Assembly: GCA_029560815.1 (NCBI GenBank) | Contig: JAKQKF010000290.1 | Span: 1-9,109, forward strand | Length of the DNA stretch: 9,109 bases | Source: a bacterium | GTDB taxonomy: Bacteria; KSB1; UBA2214 | Reading direction: 5' to 3' | Shown here: positions 1 through 8,023 of the stretch, in pieces | Layout of the letters: every line of letters begins with the position of its first letter | Position numbering within the stretch: position 1 is the first letter of the stretch | Position numbers and translations under genes: made by a program | Notes under the pieces: generated by a model | The model's input: the letters and a program-made list of their open reading frames with translations, nothing else | Database searches by the model: none | Told to the model about the DNA's origin: nothing

Positions 1-710
1 AGCTGGCTGAGGTGCGCAAGCAGGGGATTCTGCCCTATCTGCGCCCGGACGGCAAGAGCCAGGTGACGATCAATTACGTCGACGGCAAGCCGGCCTATGT
101 TGAGACCGTGGTCATCTCCAGCCAGCATGACCCCGATGTGAGCCAGAAGCAAATCCATCAGGATGTCATCGAAAAGGTGATCGAGCCCATACTGCCCAAG
201 GCGATGGTGCCCGCCCACGGCGTTATTTTTCATGTCAATCCGACCGGGCGTTTCGTCATCGGCGGACCGCAGGGCGACACCGGCCTGACCGGACGCAAGA
301 TCATCGTCGACACCTATGGCGGGTATGCCCGGCACGGCGGCGGCGCTTTTTCGGGCAAGGATCCCACCAAGGTCGACCGTTCCGCCTCTTATGCGGCGCG
401 CTACATCGCCAAGAATGTGGTGGCCGCCGGTCTGGCGAAAAAGTGCGAGATCCAGCTCGCTTATGCCATCGGCGTGGCCGAGCCGGTCTCGGTGATGGTC
501 GACGCCTTTGGTACCGGTTCGATGCCCGAGGAGGAGATCGTCAAGCTGATCCGCAAGCTTTTTAATCTGACGCCGCGCGGCATCATCGAGATGCTCGATC
601 TGCGCCGTCCGATCTACAAGGCGACCGCCTCCTACGGCCATTTCGGCCGTGACGACCAGGATTTCCCCTGGGAGCGCACGGACAAAGCCGCCCTGCTGGC
701 GCGGGGCTGA
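1..710 (+). CDS. metK: S-adenosylmethionine synthetase, 3' part (N-terminus outside window)
   Basis: C-terminal 236 residues of methionine adenosyltransferase, which makes SAM from methionine and ATP in the cytoplasm. The reading frame is already open at base 3 and no true start is present, so the N-terminal third (about 150 of the usual 380-400 residues, including the GAGDQG motif) lies upstream of the window. Family landmarks are clear: [20 protein letters not shown] (about bases 266-325), then the glycine-rich nucleotide/phosphate loop [19 protein letters not shown], then [19 protein letters not shown]. The C-terminal region ([28 protein letters not shown]) is typical and ends normally, so the gene looks intact at this end. 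It lies 96 nt upstream of ahcY, which recycles the SAH left after SAM is used, so the two form an activated-methyl-cycle pair. Identification is essentially certain. Confidence 0.97.
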   Translation, partial: LAEVRKQGILPYLRPDGKSQVTINYVDGKPAYVETVVISSQHDPDVSQKQIHQDVIEKVIEPILPKAMVPAHGVIFHVNPTGRFVIGGPQGDTGLTGRKIIVDTYGGYARHGGGAFSGKDPTKVDRSASYAARYIAKNVVAAGLAKKCEIQLAYAIGVAEPVSVMVDAFGTGSMPEEEIVKLIRKLFNLTPRGIIEMLDLRRPIYKATASYGHFGRDDQDFPWERTDKAALLARG

Positions 711-740
711 GTCCCGCTGCGTCATCCATTCAACCTGTAA

Positions 741-2577
<1,837 letters not shown>

Positions 2578-2581
<4 letters not shown>

Positions 2582-3828
2582 TGCGCGGTGCGGGTGGTTG
2601 GGTGGTTTTGATGCTGATATGCACTGCTGCGGCTTTCGGGCAGGGGCGCAGCTCCGGCATGCACGGGGCCTACGCCACTCTGGCGACGGGCGCGGAGGCG
2701 CCTTTCTACAACCCCGCGAATCTGGCCTTCACCCCGGGCCATCAGGCGACCCTCTCCCTGCTGGGGGTGAGCGGCTGGCTGGCGGACAACGCCTTCGGCC
2801 TGGAGGAGTACCGCCGCTACAACGGCGCCTACCTCGACCAGGCCGCCAAGCGTGATATTCTCTCGGCCGTGACGGGCCGGGGTTTGCTCGCCCGGGCCGG
2901 CGTGACTGCGCGGCCCCTGGCCATCGCCGTCGGACCGGCTGCGCTCTCCTGGCAGACGCGCGCCGTGACCCGCTTCTCTCTCGCCGATGAGCTCTTCCGT
3001 CTGCTCCTAGAGGGCAACGAGGTGGACAAGACCTACGATTTCGTCCCGGCCGTCGGCCGGGCCATGCTGCTCAGCGATCTCACTCTCTCCTGGGGCTACT
3101 CTCCCCCTTTCACCATCCGCGGCATCCACAGCCTCAGTTTCGGCGCCAATGCCCACTACTTCATCGGCTCCTTTTACGGGCAGGTCGAGCAGATGCGGGC
3201 GCGCGCCCTCACCGGCGCCACCCTCGCCCGGGCTGAGGGAAAAGCCTCCATGCGCACGGCGCAGGGTGGGGGAGGATGGGGCCTCGATCTCGGTATGACC
3301 GCGGTGGTCAACCGCCATCTCCGTTTTGCGCTTTTCGGCGAGAATATAGTGAACCAGATCAGCTGGAACAAACAGAGCGAGCGTATTGAGGCCGGTTTTA
3401 CCCTTAACGCCACCAACGTCGACCGCATCCTGCAGGAGGATCTCGAGCTGGAGGAGGTGGTGCTGCACAGCGACACCACTTTGTCGATTCCCGCCTTCTC
3501 GGTCCGCCTGCCGCGGCGTTACCATCTCTCCGGCAGCTATCTGCAGAAACGCTGGTCGGTCAGCGCCGAATGGGTCAGCGGCGAAGCCGGCGGCGGTGAA
3601 TGGGGCGGATCGGAACTGGCCCTGGGCGGCGAATTCTCACCCTGGCGTTTTCTGTGGCTGCGCGGCGGCGCGGGGCGCACGGAGGAGCTGGGCTGGAGCA
3701 GCTCGCTCGGTTTCGGCCTGCAGATGCTCGGCGGGCGCTGGGATTTTGCCTGGCAGGGAGTGGGCAGCCTGCACCCCGGCCGGGTGCGCGGCGCTCTGGT
3801 GGCCACGAGCCTCTATCTGATATTATAG
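2578..3828 (+). CDS. Outer-membrane beta-barrel protein, PorV/FadL-like (DUF5723-like)
   Basis: 416 residues. A hydrophobic signal peptide (about residues 1-22, WVVLMLICTAAAFGQG) is followed by RSSGMHGAYATLATGAEAPFYNPANLAF. This pattern of glycine-rich 'GAY..LA.GAEA.FYNPA.LA' is the N-terminal signature of FadL/PorV/UPF0164-type barrels that are common in FCB bacteria. The rest shows alternating hydrophobic/polar strands with aromatic girdles (for example TLSWGYSPPF, LSFGANAHYFIGSFYG, WSVSAEWVSG, WSSSLGFGLQM) and ends in the strand-like ALVATSLYLIL, as expected for a barrel closing strand. One longer charged segment (RILQEDLELEEVVL) may be a loop. Substrate or partner is unknown: hydrophobic-compound transport or a secretion/anchor role are both possible. 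The start overlaps the lipoprotein stop (ATGA). ATG-2581 immediately after is an alternative start. It is the last gene before the 3845-3874 terminator. Confidence 0.82.
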
Positions 3829-3844
3829 CCCGGACCGGGCATAA

Positions 3845-3874
3845 AAAAAGCCGCTTCCATGGAAGCGGCTTTTT
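3845..3874. terminator. Bidirectional intrinsic terminator between convergent genes
   Basis: Perfect 30-nt inverted repeat centred on CCATGG: an A-tract, the arm GCCGCTTCCA, its complement TGGAAGCGGC, then a T-tract. The stem is followed by T's on both strands, so it can stop the barrel-protein transcript from the left and the phosphofructokinase transcript from the right. It lies 16 nt after the barrel stop and 29 nt from the phosphofructokinase stop. Confidence 0.93.
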
Positions 3875-3903
3875 GCGTTTATGGCGGGCGCGCCGGGGCG
3901 AGC

Positions 3904-5199
3904 CTACTTGGCCAGGTACTCGAAGCGTTCGACGAACTGCCTGGGCGTCATGCGGGCGGCTGCGGCCAGACGGGGCAGCAGCTGCTTGTCTTCCAGGTCG
4001 CGTTTTTCGAGGCGGACCATATAGCTGCGGGCGACGCGATAGGAATCGCTGGTGATGTCCACCAGGCGGACCGCTGTCTTTTTGGTCTCCTTGTCGATGA
4101 TCTCCTCGAAGGGGATGGGATGAAGCTTGCCGTTGTCGACGGAGATCATGGCGTTGCCCTTGTAGATATCGTTGTCATTGAGCAGATAGCGCACGGCCTG
4201 GAAGCCGAGGTCGCGGGTGTACTCCTGGTCGAAGGGAATGGGATCGGCGCAGCGGAGAACGTAACCGATATTGATCTCGACCATCGACATCTTTTCGCCG
4301 CGGGCGGCGAAGCGGCTTTCGACCTTGAGTTTGATGATTTTGCCGAGTTCGATCTCGGAGTGGAGGATATTGCCGAACGAATCGTATTCGACGATGACAC
4401 CGGGGATCTGTTTCAGCTCTTCGGGGCTGAGGCGTTCGGCGACGCCCTCGGCGATGACGACCACGCCGTGGTGGTTGCCCATGGCGCGGCGCTTGATGAT
4501 GGCGGTCTCGACGATATCGCAGATGTGGTCGAGGGGGATAAAGCCCTCGTGGCCGAACTCTTCGGCGATGATGGCCAGGGTGGCGCCGGCGGACTTGGCG
4601 ATGCCGAGGGCGAGATGGCCGGCATGGCGTCCCATGGCGACAGTGATATACCAGCGGTCCATGGTGCGGGCGTCTTCCATCAGATTCTTGACCAGGGTGG
4701 CGCCGAGATCGCGGGCGGTCTGGTAGCCGAAGGTGGGCAGGTTGTTGGGCAGCGGCAGATCGTTGTCGATGGTCTTGGGCACATGGGCGAATTTGATTGC
4801 GCCGCCGGCGGCGCGGGCGATCTCCATGGCGCCGAAGGCGGTGTCATCGCCGCCGATAGTGACCATATAGGAGACGCCGAGGGACTGGAGGAGTTTGACC
4901 GAATTCTCGACGCCGTTCGGGGACTTGGCCGGATTGGTACGCGAGGTGCGCAGGATCGATCCGCCGTCGTAGTGGATGCGGGAGACGTCGCTGATGCGCA
5001 GCTCCTTGACGTTGGCCTTGAACTCGGCGGCATCGCCATTGACCAGCCATTTATACCCATCCATAATACCGTAGACGTTGAGATTGTGCCGCCGGGCCTC
5101 GATCGTCACCGCGGCGATGACGCCGTTCAAGCCGGGTGCCGGACCGCCGCCGACGAGGATAGCGAGGTTGCCGGGTTTCACCTTCTTTTTCGCACTCAT
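3904..5199 (-). CDS. pfp: 6-phosphofructokinase, probably pyrophosphate-dependent
   Basis: Interconverts fructose-6-phosphate and fructose-1,6-bisphosphate in cytoplasmic glycolysis/gluconeogenesis. The 431 residues show the phosphate-donor loop GGGPAPGLN (17-25), DGGSILRTSR, VTIGGDDTAFG with GGDD at about 116-119, PKTIDND (141-147) with the catalytic Asp region, and MGRHAGHLALG (from 189) for fructose-6-phosphate binding. Family knowledge: Asp as the second D of GGDD, together with Lys in PKTIDND, blocks ATP binding and marks PPi-dependent enzymes, whereas ATP enzymes have GGDGS and PGTIDND. PPi use makes the step reversible. I chose the second Met (5199): AGGAG (reverse of 5207-5211) lies 7 nt upstream of it, whereas the ATG at 5214 has no such site and begins just before the AGGAG itself. 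The gene lies 81 nt downstream of pheA on the same strand and ends at the shared terminator. A 454-aa open frame on the other strand is its shadow. Confidence 0.93.
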   Translation of the reverse strand: MSAKKKVKPGNLAILVGGGPAPGLNGVIAAVTIEARRHNLNVYGIMDGYKWLVNGDAAEFKANVKELRISDVSRIHYDGGSILRTSRTNPAKSPNGVENSVKLLQSLGVSYMVTIGGDDTAFGAMEIARAAGGAIKFAHVPKTIDNDLPLPNNLPTFGYQTARDLGATLVKNLMEDARTMDRWYITVAMGRHAGHLALGIAKSAGATLAIIAEEFGHEGFIPLDHICDIVETAIIKRRAMGNHHGVVVIAEGVAERLSPEELKQIPGVIVEYDSFGNILHSEIELGKIIKLKVESRFAARGEKMSMVEINIGYVLRCADPIPFDQEYTRDLGFQAVRYLLNDNDIYKGNAMISVDNGKLHPIPFEEIIDKETKKTAVRLVDITSDSYRVARSYMVRLEKRDLEDKQLLPRLAAAARMTPRQFVERFEYLAK

Positions 5200-5206
5200 C
5201 GGAAAA

Positions 5207-5211
5207 CTCCT
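5207..5211 (-). promoter_or_regulatory. Ribosome binding site of the phosphofructokinase gene
   Basis: On the minus strand this reads AGGAG, 7 nt before the ATG at 5199. It decides the start in favour of the second of two nearby in-frame ATGs. The first ATG (5214) would overlap this site. Confidence 0.75.
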
Positions 5212-5280
5212 CATATTGGGTGAAAAGACAAAAGAGACAGCGCTCAGCGGCAGGCCCGATCAGGCCGCCGGCGGGGAGAT

Positions 5281-6147
5281 TCACCGGGCAGAGGGCGGGT
5301 TGTGCCCTTCCCCTTCCGGATAGGATCCCAGTATCTTGAGAAAGCTGGTCATCTCTTCGAGATGGCGCAGGGCGTTGCGGCAGTGCTGCTGGGCGGGGGT
5401 GCCGCGGAAATCGAGATAAAAGATATATTCAAACGGCCGGCCGCGCCAGGGCCGGGACTCTATTTTGCACAGATCGATGTCGCGCAGGGCGAATGCGCTC
5501 AGACTCTTGTAGAGCGCCCCCGCGATGTTCTTCATGGCGAAGACGATCGAGGTCTTGTCGGCCTCCGCTGGATCGAGAGCCTGCCGGCTGATGAGGAGAA
5601 AGCGGGTATAATTCTCCGCGATATCCTGGATATTCTCGCTGATGATCTGCATGCCGCGAATTTCGGCTGCGCGCCGGCTGGCAATGGCGGCGGCGTCATG
5701 CAGATTCTGTTCAAGGATCATGCGCACGCTGCCGGCGGTATCGAAAGCGGGAACGGCGCGGACTCCCGGCAGGGAGGCGATGAACTGGCGGCACTGCTCC
5801 AGGGCTTGGGGGTGCGAGTAGATCACACGGAGGTCCTGCAGCTTCGCGCCGGCATGGGCGATGAGCTGATGATCGACGCGGTAATAGACCTCACCGATGA
5901 TCGTCACCTCGTGCTGGAGGAGCAGGTCGTAGTTGAGATGGATGCTGCCGGTGGATGAGTTTTCAACGGGAAGGATGCCGTACCGGGTTCTTCCGGAGAT
6001 CACGGCATCGAATACCTGCTCGAAAAGGGCGCAGGGCACACAGGAGGCTTTTTCGCCAAAGAACTTGAGGGCAGCCAGTTCGCTGTAGGCGTCATGATCG
6101 CCCTGAAATGCGACCGTGATACGCGCCGCGTCTGGGTCGGATGCCAT
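5281..6147 (-). CDS. pheA: Prephenate dehydratase with C-terminal ACT domain
   Basis: Converts prephenate to phenylpyruvate, the committed step of phenylalanine synthesis. The 288 residues are the monofunctional form: no chorismate mutase domain precedes the dehydratase. Landmarks of the periplasmic-binding-protein-like catalytic domain are VAFQGDHDAYSE (12-23), PVENSSTGSI (60-69), SHPQALEQC (111-119), DTAGSV (136-141) and the signature NYTRFLLI (179-186) with the essential Thr-Arg-Phe. The ACT domain follows, with NIAGALYKSL (207-216) and KIESRPWRGRPFEYIFYLDF (228-247). The ESRP and GALY motifs are those used for feedback binding of phenylalanine, so allosteric inhibition is expected. D19 in GDHDAYSE replaces the usual Gly in this loop. 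There is no strong Shine-Dalgarno sequence (only TGGAATAG upstream). An AT-rich promoter candidate lies just upstream and pfp follows after 81 nt, so a pheA-pfp transcript is likely. Confidence 0.95.
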   Translation of the reverse strand: MASDPDAARITVAFQGDHDAYSELAALKFFGEKASCVPCALFEQVFDAVISGRTRYGILPVENSSTGSIHLNYDLLLQHEVTIIGEVYYRVDHQLIAHAGAKLQDLRVIYSHPQALEQCRQFIASLPGVRAVPAFDTAGSVRMILEQNLHDAAAIASRRAAEIRGMQIISENIQDIAENYTRFLLISRQALDPAEADKTSIVFAMKNIAGALYKSLSAFALRDIDLCKIESRPWRGRPFEYIFYLDFRGTPAQQHCRNALRHLEEMTSFLKILGSYPEGEGHNPPSAR

Positions 6148-6176
6148 ATTCTATTCCATCAGAAAAATTAAACATA

Positions 6177-6205
6177 AAAATAGAGTATTTTAGCGAAATA
6201 ATCAA
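6177..6205 (-). promoter_or_regulatory. Candidate sigma70-type promoter of pheA
   Basis: On the minus strand, TTGATT (6205-6200), a 17-nt spacer and TATTTT (6182-6177) sit about 30 nt upstream of the pheA ATG. Each box matches the consensus at four of six positions. They lie in the most AT-rich patch of the window (about 6148-6215), in strong contrast to the GC-rich genes on both sides. Predicted leader is about 20-25 nt. Confidence 0.4.
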
Positions 6206-6277
6206 GAAAATTGTACGGCCGCTGGATCAGGATTCTCGCTGGGATGGCGGCAGGGATCGGCTTGGGTGCGGCGCTGT

Positions 6278-7273
6278 TCACCCCGGGACGGGGCCGTCGA
6301 GAGCGCGCCCGGCGTGCTCAGAGCGGGCCGGCGGGCTGAGGGCTGCGGCGGTTTGGCGCACGGCGGCCAGCAAGGGAGCGGCGATGAAAAAGCCGCCGGT
6401 GCCGGCGGCCGCATAGCCGGCGAGGGCCCAGAGCAGCGTCCGGCTCCGGGAGTAAGCGGGGCGCGGGGGAAGGAGGAGGTGGGCGGTGAGCCAGGCCACG
6501 GCGAAGACGATGGCGGCGCCGCCGGCCTGAAGGGGGAGGTGGTGCAGGTCGCGCGCGAAAAAGAGGGTGAGGCCGGCGGCGAAGAGGGGGCCCCAGAAGG
6601 GGGTGGGGGCGGCCAGGGCCATGAAGAGCCCGGCTGCCGCGGGATGGGTGTAGCCGAGCAGCCAGGTACCGAGGGCCCAGAAGCTCCCCATCAGGAGGCT
6701 GCGCAGGCTTTCGTCGCGGATCCAGCCGCCGAAGCGGTGGGGCAGTTCGCGCAGGAGCCAGGCCCTCTGCGTCAGCATGCGGTTGGGGGCGCGCCGCAGC
6801 AGGGCCCGGTGCAGCCGGGGGCGCAGGGCGGTGAGGGCGCCGGCGATAAGGAGGGCGAGGGCCAGGATTGCCGTCGAAGGCCAGAGCAGACCGGCCAGCC
6901 CGCGCGCGAAGCGCAGCAGTTCATGGCGGCCGGCGGCGAGTTGGCGGCCGATGAGGGCGGCATCGCCGTGCAGCGAGGCAGCGGGGCTTTTTGCCGGTGC
7001 CGCCGCGATCAGGCCGGGGAGGGTGGAATCAAGAAGCAGATGAAGGGCGAGGAGAAGGAGAGCCAGGCCCACTCCCAGGCGGAGGCGTCTCCACGGCTGC
7101 GGCGGCAGGGTTGAGGCGAGGCCGGTCAGCCAGAGGGTGAGCATGATCAGGCGGAAGAGCGGCGGCGCGGCCAGGGCGCAGAGGCAGAGGGGCAGCAGAA
7201 TCCCGGCGGCGATCAGGACGAGGGTGACGAAATGACGCCTCTGTGCGCGGGTGAAGGGGATCGGGATCACCAT
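6278..7273 (-). CDS. Polytopic membrane protein, AI-2E/PerM transporter family-like
   Basis: 331 residues, very rich in Ala and Leu, with about eight membrane segments near residues 15-36, 38-56, 66-82, 124-148, 190-208, 213-240, 246-267 and 279-310. The pattern fits the AI-2E (YdiK/PerM) exporter family: three N-terminal helices, a soluble segment, then RFGGWIRDESLRSLLMGSFW leading into a helix, a PTPFWGPLFAAG stretch (where the family has an IPYIGP-like motif), and a final helix AGYAAAGTGGFFIAAPLLAA like the family's 'GGxxxGxxGxxxAxP' ending. The soluble segment is only about 40 residues, shorter than usual, so this is a divergent member. The family exports small molecules or ions (AI-2, indole or Na+/H+ in various members), and the substrate here is unknown. 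Start ATG-7273 has AGGA 8 nt upstream. A TTG at 7291 has none. The gene lies 28 nt after the cyclic-nucleotide-fold gene, so they are probably co-transcribed. Confidence 0.68.
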   Translation of the reverse strand: MVIPIPFTRAQRRHFVTLVLIAAGILLPLCLCALAAPPLFRLIMLTLWLTGLASTLPPQPWRRLRLGVGLALLLLALHLLLDSTLPGLIAAAPAKSPAASLHGDAALIGRQLAAGRHELLRFARGLAGLLWPSTAILALALLIAGALTALRPRLHRALLRRAPNRMLTQRAWLLRELPHRFGGWIRDESLRSLLMGSFWALGTWLLGYTHPAAAGLFMALAAPTPFWGPLFAAGLTLFFARDLHHLPLQAGGAAIVFAVAWLTAHLLLPPRPAYSRSRTLLWALAGYAAAGTGGFFIAAPLLAAVRQTAAALSPPARSEHAGRALDGPVPG

Positions 7274-7301
7274 TTGGGATTTCCTGCTCAAGGGAGTGGA
7301 T

Positions 7302-7820
7302 TCAGACGATGATATTGGCCCGGGTCAGGTGGTCGGTCAGGCCACTGTAGGTGCGCAGCGCCTGGCGCCAGTCGTCGAGGGTCTCCTCGAGCAGCCCCTG
7401 CAGCAGGGCGACCGCGATCCCGGGATGACTGGCGAGCAGGTACTGGAAGGCGCTCTGGGGCAGCACCGCGACCCGGCTCGGCTCGAGGGCCAGACAGCTT
7501 TCGCCGTGGAATGAATCGCCGGCGAGGGCGGCGCTGCCACAGGCTTGTCCGGGCGCGATGATCTTGAGGCGGTCCGGCCGTGCGGACCGGGAGTCGACTT
7601 CCAGGGCGAGAGAACCGGAGAGCAGAAAGAAGAGGCAGAGGGCGGGTTCCCCCTGCCGGTAGACCGCTTCCTCGTCCGCGTAGGTGCGGAGGTGAAGCCA
7701 GGGCAGCAGCCGCTTCCGGCCTGCGGGAAGAAGCCGGGCGAGGGCGCGCAGGGGTTCGATCTCCTCCAGGCGGCAGGGCTGGCCGCTCTTTTGCTCTTCT
7801 TTTTTCTCCTTGCTCTCCAT
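7302..7820 (-). CDS. Stand-alone cyclic nucleotide-binding-fold (CRP-like) protein without DNA-binding domain
   Basis: 172 residues, cytoplasmic. After a charged N-terminal tail (ESKEKKEEQKSG) comes a helical part (LEEIEPLRALARLLPAGRKRLLPWL), then the cAMP-receptor beta-roll: HLRTYADEEAVYRQGEPALCLFFLLSGSLALEV (about 43-75) followed by IIAPGQACGSAAL and SRVAVLPQSAFQYLLASHPGI (about 87-135), then a helix to the end. The domain order resembles the regulatory half of CRP/FNR proteins, but there is no C-terminal helix-turn-helix, so DNA binding is unlikely. In the phosphate-binding cassette, aligned by eye with E. coli CRP, the 'GE' Glu is Ser96 and the 'R-S/T-A' Arg is replaced by Gly-Glu-Ser (106-108). 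It therefore probably does not bind cAMP or cGMP canonically. It is the first gene before the AI-2E-like gene. No Shine-Dalgarno sequence precedes its ATG, which lies 7 nt after a -10 box. Confidence 0.82.
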   Translation of the reverse strand: MESKEKKEEQKSGQPCRLEEIEPLRALARLLPAGRKRLLPWLHLRTYADEEAVYRQGEPALCLFFLLSGSLALEVDSRSARPDRLKIIAPGQACGSAALAGDSFHGESCLALEPSRVAVLPQSAFQYLLASHPGIAVALLQGLLEETLDDWRQALRTYSGLTDHLTRANIIV

Positions 7821-7827
7821 AGGGATT

Positions 7828-7856
7828 AATATACTATTCAGGCGGCTTCAAGTCAA
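7828..7856 (-). promoter_or_regulatory. Strong sigma70-type promoter, probably giving a leaderless mRNA
   Basis: On the minus strand, TTGACT (7856-7851), a 17-nt spacer and TATATT (7833-7828) each match five of six consensus bases. Only 7 nt (AATCCCT) separate the -10 box from the ATG at 7820, so transcription should begin at or within one base of the start codon. The absence of a ribosome binding site agrees with this. Confidence 0.65.
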
Positions 7857-7969
7857 GGTCTTTGCGGGGTGGCGGCCAAAGTACGGCTGAGTGAGGGCCT
7901 GCGCGCCCGCCTGTGCAGGTTTTCTGTTGCATTTGTCTGCGTAGAGTATTATTTTCTAACAAGTATAGA

Positions 7970-7999
7970 GATCCCTCCCGCCGGGCGGCCGGGGGGATC
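7970..7999 (+). promoter_or_regulatory. GC-rich hairpin in the leader of the EnvC-like gene
   Basis: An imperfect 13-bp stem: GATCCCTCCCGCC (7970-7982) pairs with GGCCGGGGGGATC (7987-7999), with one wobble, one mismatch and a 4-nt loop. No T-tract follows, so it is not an intrinsic terminator. It ends 15 nt before the Shine-Dalgarno sequence, so an effect on mRNA stability or translation is possible. Alternatively it is a DNA site for a regulator. Function is unproven. Confidence 0.4.
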
Positions 8000-8023
8000 G
8001 TCCACAATGGTACAAGGGATGGG

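Larger units (their letters stand above)
7821..8023. other. Divergent intergenic region between the cNBD-fold gene and the EnvC-like gene
   Basis: 203 bp without a credible gene. Its left edge holds the minus-strand promoter. On the plus strand, TTGCAT (7927-7932), 17 nt and TATTTT (7950-7955) is a weak candidate for the EnvC-like gene, in the AT-rich stretch 7920-7969. A GC-rich hairpin (7970-7999) then precedes the ribosome binding site AAGGGA (8014-8019). A 116-aa reverse-strand open frame crossing this region has no support. Confidence 0.5.

Noticed and set aside
3859..5223. 454-aa open frame on the + strand opposite the phosphofructokinase gene
   Set aside because: It is Asp/Gly/Ala-rich, has no family signature, starts inside the terminator stem and mirrors a well-conserved gene. 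It is explained by third-position GC bias.
5200..5280. GGCGGCC/GGCC-GCC stem between pheA and pfp as a terminator
   Set aside because: No T-tract follows the stem directly on the minus strand, so read-through into pfp is more likely.
5302..5958. 218-aa open frame on the + strand opposite pheA
   Set aside because: It is a shadow of a gene with complete dehydratase and ACT motifs.
6266..7114. 282-aa Gly/Glu-rich open frame on the + strand
   Set aside because: It is low-complexity antisense of the Ala/Leu-rich membrane protein and has no convincing start site.
7571..7588. Inverted repeat GGTCCG/CGGACC inside the cNBD-fold gene
   Set aside because: A 6-bp stem inside coding sequence is expected by chance at this GC content.
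7898..7923. CCTGC/GCAGG hairpin followed by TTTT as a + strand terminator
   Set aside because: The stem is only 5 bp with a 12-nt loop, and no + strand gene lies upstream to terminate.
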